From positions 1 through 9,645 of the forward strand of contig JAFGIT010000321.1 of assembly GCA_016929465.1 (NCBI GenBank): 9,645 bases of DNA, read 5' to 3'. Below are positions 6,215 to 9,645 of the stretch, in pieces. Under the pieces are notes generated by a model. The model ran no database searches, had not been told where the DNA came from, and saw nothing but the letters and a program-made list of their open reading frames with translations. Position 1 is the stretch's first letter. Every line of letters begins with the position of its first letter. Origin of the DNA: Candidatus Coatesiibacteriota bacterium (GTDB taxonomy: Bacteria > B130-G9). The translations under genes and the position numbers were made by a program.

Positions 6215-6714
6215 TGAGTGATAGGATAATCGACCTCAGTTCAGAGGGTAATGGCAATTCGGGACTGATTGACATAATCCTTATGGTCGAGGATGAGCCT
6301 GACCACGCTGAGCTAGTAGTCGATGCGCTCCGCACGGTCGGCAATATAAAGAAAATCGTTCTTATCGAAAATGGGGAAACAGCGCTCGACTATATCTTTA
6401 GAAAAGGCAAGTATGAGGACAAATCGCTATCGCCGAGACCCGGACTGATACTTCTGGACATAAATCTCCCTGGAAAGAACGGACTTGATGTCCTGAAGAT
6501 CATCAGGCGAGAGAAGCGATTCTCGACGATACCGATCGTTATCCTCACTACTTCGCCAAGTATCGACACGGTCAAGGAGACCGCGGACCTCGGAGCCAAT
6601 GATTATGTGATAAAGCCATCTGGATGTGGGGAGTTTCTTACAAGGATAACGGGGCTCGGAAGATATTGGTCAACGGTGAGCGCATTGCCAATACAGAAGG
6701 GGATCGGTCAGTGA
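6214..6714 (+). CDS. Single-domain response regulator, Rcp1 type
   Basis: A 166-residue stand-alone receiver that takes phosphate from a kinase and has no output domain. It has acidic residues Glu26-Asp27 (VEDEPDHAEL), phospho-acceptor Asp82 in LILLDINLPGKNG, Thr112/Thr113 (ILTTS) and Lys134 before Pro135. The insert before the acceptor strand (YIFRKGKYEDK, then PRPGLILLD) and the GRYW near the C-terminus are typical of the Rcp1 family that partners phytochrome-type kinases. I chose ATG 6214 because it overlaps the kinase stop (TGATG). A TTG three bases earlier is possible but less likely. About 20 residues precede the receiver fold. Its stop overlaps the next start. It probably receives phosphate from the kinase encoded just upstream and may pass it to the kinase encoded next or act by protein contact. 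Confidence 0.93.
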   Translation: MSDRIIDLSSEGNGNSGLIDIILMVEDEPDHAELVVDALRTVGNIKKIVLIENGETALDYIFRKGKYEDKSLSPRPGLILLDINLPGKNGLDVLKIIRREKRFSTIPIVILTTSPSIDTVKETADLGANDYVIKPSGCGEFLTRITGLGRYWSTVSALPIQKGIGQ

Positions 6715-8231
6715 TGAGAAAACCGAAGACGAAAATACTTATTGTTGATGACAACAAGGACCACAACGACCTTCAAAAAGACGCCGTATCGGAGTCGTCG
6801 AACGACTATATCATATCTCAGGCGCTCGGATCCGATGAATGCCTTGATGCGATAAAGGATGCTCAATTCGATCTGATAATACTCGATTATACTCTGCCCA
6901 ACATGAACGGGATTGAGCTCATGGACCGCATCAAGAGCCTGAAGCCCGACATGCCCATACTGATGGTGACAGGCCACGGGGACGAGAGCATCGCAGTTGA
7001 TGCGATGAAACGCGGAGCTTGCGACTATCTCGCCAAGACTCCGGATATGAGCTTCCTAAAGGCGCTGCCGATCGTGGTAAAGAAGGCGCTGAAACAACAC
7101 GAATTGAGCCTGGAGAAGAAACACCTCGAGGAGCAGGTCCGTCAGACCAAGGACTATTTGGCGAAGATAATCGAGAACGCCGGCGAGGCTGTGTTCGTAA
7201 CCGATCTCTCCGGCAAGGTTCTCTCGGTCAACCGCGCAGGACAGCGGTTATTTGGCGCGCTTAACGGCTCCCTGATCAAGGGAAACATCTGTGATTTGGC
7301 CAAAGACAAAAAGGACCGCGAGGAGCTAAATCGCGCGCTTTCTGCAGGCATCGGCGAGACAACCAGAATTGACATACAGATGATTGGACCTGAGAGCGGG
7401 ACCCTGGAAGTCTCAGTATGCATTTCATTTATCGAGGTCGAATCGGACTTTCAGTCGATCATCATCATCCGCGATATGACAGAGATGATGGACATGCAGC
7501 AAAAGCTCATCGAAAGGGAAAAACTCGCCGCAATTGGGGAGCTCGTCGGCAGCGTTGCACATGAACTGAATAACAAATTGGGCCCAATTCTTGGCTATGC
7601 AGAGCTGCTGCAGCGTTCGACCAAGGAGGACAAGGCGAAGCAGCGGCTCCGGGTGATCGAGGATTCTGCGCTCAAGGCAAAAAGCATAATAGAGGCGCTT
7701 CTCGGATTCAGTAGGTATCGGAAACCGCTCAGGAGCTATTTCAATCTCAACAAGGTCCTTCGCGACGCGATTTCGCTCATGGAGTTCCAGCTCAGGAAGA
7801 ATGACGTCCAACTCGAGCTGCACTTGACCGAGAATCTACCCGACCTTTTCGCCGATAGCGTCCAAATACAGCAAATACTCGTGAATCTACTGAAAAACGC
7901 CTGTCAGGCCACACAGGGCCTCGACAGCAAGAAAATAGAGATCGAGACCACGATGGAGGCGGATTCCATGGTGTTCTCAGTTCGGGATAATGGAGTTGGA
8001 ATCCCCGAATTCAACCTGGGCAAGGTCTTCGATCCGTTCTTTACGACGCAGAAGTCCGGCAAGGGGGCCGGTCTTGGTTTGAGCGTTGCCTACGGCATCG
8101 TGAAAGAGCACGAAGGCGACATAATCCTCAGCAGCGAGGAGGCGGTCGGGACGAAAATAACGGTCAGGCTGCCCATCTGTGATCGACATGCTGCCACTCA
8201 ACCCAAGGACGGCCAGGAGGTTGGAGTATGA
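6714..8231 (+). CDS. Hybrid sensor kinase with N-terminal receiver (REC-PAS-HisKA-HATPase)
   Basis: A 505-residue soluble kinase. The receiver (5-125) has acidic pair Asp12-Asp13, acceptor Asp58 ([12 protein letters not shown]), Thr86 and Lys108. The residue after the Lys is Thr instead of the usual Pro. A helical linker (125-148) leads to a PAS domain (about 150-258: [19 protein letters not shown]). The HisKA domain has His283 in [15 protein letters not shown], and the ATPase domain has N-box Asn391/Asn395, DNGVGI (425-430), FDPFFTT (439-445) and [13 protein letters not shown] (451-463). All catalytic parts are intact, of the NtrB/AtoS-like class. The frame is open 90 bases further upstream, but ATG 6714 overlaps the previous stop (TGATG), starts right before the receiver and follows an AAGGGGA site, so I prefer it. 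A receiver ahead of a kinase core implies that another kinase controls it, plausibly the one encoded at 4142. Confidence 0.94.
   Translation: MRKPKTKILIVDDNKDHNDLQKDAVSESSNDYIISQALGSDECLDAIKDAQFDLIILDYTLPNMNGIELMDRIKSLKPDMPILMVTGHGDESIAVDAMKRGACDYLAKTPDMSFLKALPIVVKKALKQHELSLEKKHLEEQVRQTKDYLAKIIENAGEAVFVTDLSGKVLSVNRAGQRLFGALNGSLIKGNICDLAKDKKDREELNRALSAGIGETTRIDIQMIGPESGTLEVSVCISFIEVESDFQSIIIIRDMTEMMDMQQKLIEREKLAAIGELVGSVAHELNNKLGPILGYAELLQRSTKEDKAKQRLRVIEDSALKAKSIIEALLGFSRYRKPLRSYFNLNKVLRDAISLMEFQLRKNDVQLELHLTENLPDLFADSVQIQQILVNLLKNACQATQGLDSKKIEIETTMEADSMVFSVRDNGVGIPEFNLGKVFDPFFTTQKSGKGAGLGLSVAYGIVKEHEGDIILSSEEAVGTKITVRLPICDRHAATQPKDGQEVGV
8215..8220 (+). promoter_or_regulatory. Strong ribosome binding site for the HDOD gene
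   Basis: AGGAGG, a full Shine-Dalgarno consensus, sits inside the end of the kinase 2 gene, 7 bases before ATG 8228. It is the best site in the cluster and suggests that the HDOD protein is made at a higher level than its neighbours. Confidence 0.75.
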
Positions 8232-9100
8232 CATCGTCATCTGCGAGAAGCGCTTCCGAGGTCAAACTTGTACTGAAGAGGCTTTCCGAGCTTCCGACTC
8301 TGCCGGCAGCGCTCTACAGAATGCTTGATGTGCTTTCTGATCCCAAGCTATCCATGGCCGCGATCTCCAAGATCATCGCTGAGGACCCATCCTTGACGAG
8401 CAAAATGCTCAAGCTCGCCAATTCACCCTACTATGGTTTCCAGAAGGAGGTCAGGAGTGTCGATCATGCGATGGTTCTTCTGGGTGTTGAGACAGTTAAG
8501 GCATTAGCCTTGGGTGTGTCGATATTCAACACATTTCACGACTCGGTGAACATGAACGGGATAGATAAGGCCGGGCTATGGGCCCACTTCCTCGCAGTCG
8601 CATTCTGCTCGAGAGAATTCTCTCTGATCATGAATTCGGTCGAGCCGAATTCTGCCTTTACAGGCGGATTGATCCACGATATTGGCAGGCTCGCACTACT
8701 CAGGATGTTCCCTTCAGAGTCGGTCTTGGTAGTGGGACAAACTGAACAAGGTGGGTGTTCCCTGCTCGACGCTGAGAGGGACATCTACGGAATCGACCAC
8801 GAGGAGGCAGGCGCATTCCTGGCAAAGACCTGGGGACTCCCGGAGGACCTGCAAGAGGCGATCGCCTTCCATCACGATATGTCTGCCTTCGAGAAGACTG
8901 AACTGGTTCATGCGGTATATATGGCAGAGAGATTATGCAAGCTCCTGGAGCTCGGCTGGACAGGCGAGCCTAAGCCGGACGACATGCGCGATGAAGAACT
9001 TCGCGCAGCTGGAATCGACCGGGCTCAGCTCGACGAAGTCCGTGATCGGATCTTGGCGAGAGAGCCGGAAATCAAGGAGTTCCTTAAGAGATTATGGTGA
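8228..9100 (+). CDS. HDOD domain signalling protein
   Basis: A 290-residue soluble protein with a single HDOD domain (about 15-240), a family related to HD phosphohydrolases and often found beside two-component and cyclic di-GMP genes. The N-terminal hallmark is LPTLPAALYRMLDVLSD (22-38), followed by IAEDPSLTSKMLKLANSPYYG (50-70) and the VRSVDHAMVLLGVETVK helix. HD-type residues remain: His120, His150-Asp151 (GLIHDIGRLAL), His191 and His215-His216-Asp217. Many HDOD proteins lack hydrolase activity and act by protein contact, so the retained residues do not prove catalysis. The C-terminal 50 residues are charged and helical and match nothing I know. ATG 8228 shares four bases (ATGA) with the kinase 2 stop and has a consensus ribosome-binding site. 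Its place after two kinases and a cyclase suggests it is an output or adaptor of this pathway. Confidence 0.94.
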   Translation: MTSSSARSASEVKLVLKRLSELPTLPAALYRMLDVLSDPKLSMAAISKIIAEDPSLTSKMLKLANSPYYGFQKEVRSVDHAMVLLGVETVKALALGVSIFNTFHDSVNMNGIDKAGLWAHFLAVAFCSREFSLIMNSVEPNSAFTGGLIHDIGRLALLRMFPSESVLVVGQTEQGGCSLLDAERDIYGIDHEEAGAFLAKTWGLPEDLQEAIAFHHDMSAFEKTELVHAVYMAERLCKLLELGWTGEPKPDDMRDEELRAAGIDRAQLDEVRDRILAREPEIKEFLKRLW

Positions 9101-9645
9101 TGGGCGGTCAAATGGGAGAAGAGCTACGTCCGTTGGACAATCGCGAGGAGGAGCAGCGAGACCTCTTGAATTTGATTCAGGAAATCGAGCTGGTTCTCAA
9201 ACGACGCTCTTTTGACGAAGTTCTTCCGAAGTGCAGCACGGGGCTGGGCAACCGGTTCAGGACAGCCATCTCCAAGATGCACGAATTGCTTAGAGACCAC
9301 TCGATTAAGATGATAGCACTGGTCGAGGCTCTGGCTGGAGCCAATCGCCTCTATTCAGAGAAAATCAAGGAGCTATCGTCAATGAGACGTGTCTCGGATG
9401 CCCTGAGCTCAACGCTGGATTTGAACGAGACTTGCAGGCTCGCGACGGAGGTCCTCTCGGAGGAGGCGGGTGCTGATGCCTGTTACCTCTTCTTGATCGA
9501 TGAGCAGACCACTGCCCCTATTCTCAGGTCCTCCAAGACACCACTCGAATCTGCTAAGACTCATTTCGCTGAGCCCATGCCAAAGGTTGACGATCTGATC
9601 ATTGACCTTGTGGTCAAGACCGTCAACACCTGCGAGCCGGAGATA
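9100..9645 (+). CDS. GAF domain signalling protein, cut by window end
   Basis: The frame is open from ATG 9100 to the last base (182 residues seen). That ATG overlaps the HDOD stop (TGATG), as at other junctions here. An in-frame ATG at 9112, four codons on, is an alternative. Residues 1-60 are charged and unrecognised. Residues about 55-95 are helical and may form a coiled coil. From about 96 the sequence (RVSDALSSTLDLNETCRLATEVLSEEAGAD..CYLFLIDE) is a typical GAF domain start. The part after 182 is missing, so the output domain is unknown. In this setting a histidine kinase, GGDEF, HD-GYP or SpoIIE-type phosphatase C-terminus would be usual. It belongs to the same operon. Confidence 0.85.
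   Translation, partial: MGGQMGEELRPLDNREEEQRDLLNLIQEIELVLKRRSFDEVLPKCSTGLGNRFRTAISKMHELLRDHSIKMIALVEALAGANRLYSEKIKELSSMRRVSDALSSTLDLNETCRLATEVLSEEAGADACYLFLIDEQTTAPILRSSKTPLESAKTHFAEPMPKVDDLIIDLVVKTVNTCEPEI

Noticed and set aside
6624-6713. 30-codon N-terminal extension of kinase 2
   Set aside because: It overlaps the conserved C-terminus of the response regulator in another frame. The ATG at 6714 overlaps the regulator's stop, follows an AAGGGGA site and starts right at the receiver domain.
1-9645. CRISPR arrays, tRNA or rRNA genes, phage or toxin-antitoxin genes
   Set aside because: Nothing with regular direct repeats and spacers, cloverleaf-like sequence or matching protein families was seen on either strand.

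Overview
This is bacterial chromosomal DNA of moderate GC content (judged by eye, not computed). GGDEF, HDOD and histidine-kinase/receiver proteins, Shine-Dalgarno sites and tightly overlapping same-strand genes all point to Bacteria. Arginine AGG/AGA and isoleucine ATA codons are frequent, and the pyrophosphatase is of the K+-dependent type. That fits many environmental lineages and does not fix a phylum. Every supported gene is on the + strand.

Region 1 (1-2356) holds the 3' part of a membrane-integral, ion-pumping pyrophosphatase (hppA), then a G-rich 97-base gap, then a complete rhomboid-family intramembrane serine protease.

Region 2 (2357-3160) is about 800 bases with no convincing protein gene but many perfect inverted repeats. 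At its centre is a 263-bp MITE-like element (2611-2873) with 14-bp perfect terminal inverted repeats and a 6-bp target duplication (CTTCCG). It carries internal palindromes. Near its right end is a near-consensus sigma70 promoter (TTGACA, 17-bp spacer, TAAAAT with an upstream TG) that points out of the element toward the downstream genes. The predicted transcript would have a roughly 330-nt leader with further hairpins, ending in a 7-codon mini-ORF that overlaps the first start codon.

Region 3 (3161-9645, running off the end) is a compact cytosolic signalling cluster of six genes. In order they are: a diguanylate cyclase with a degenerate receiver domain; a PAS-GAF-PAS histidine kinase; an Rcp1-type single-domain response regulator; a REC-PAS-histidine kinase; an HDOD protein; and the start of a GAF protein. 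From the second gene on, each stop overlaps the next start (TGATG or ATGA), so the genes are almost certainly co-transcribed and translationally coupled. No protein in this cluster shows a membrane segment, signal peptide or DNA-binding domain in what is visible. The circuit probably reads intracellular cues and ends in phosphotransfer, c-di-GMP synthesis and an HDOD protein, not in direct transcription control. The wiring kinase 1 -> Rcp1-like regulator and receiver -> kinase 2 is an inference from gene order and domain classes.

The two items most worth following up are the mobile-element-borne promoter facing the signalling operon and the make-up of that operon. I see no CRISPR array, tRNA, rRNA or intact transposase gene.
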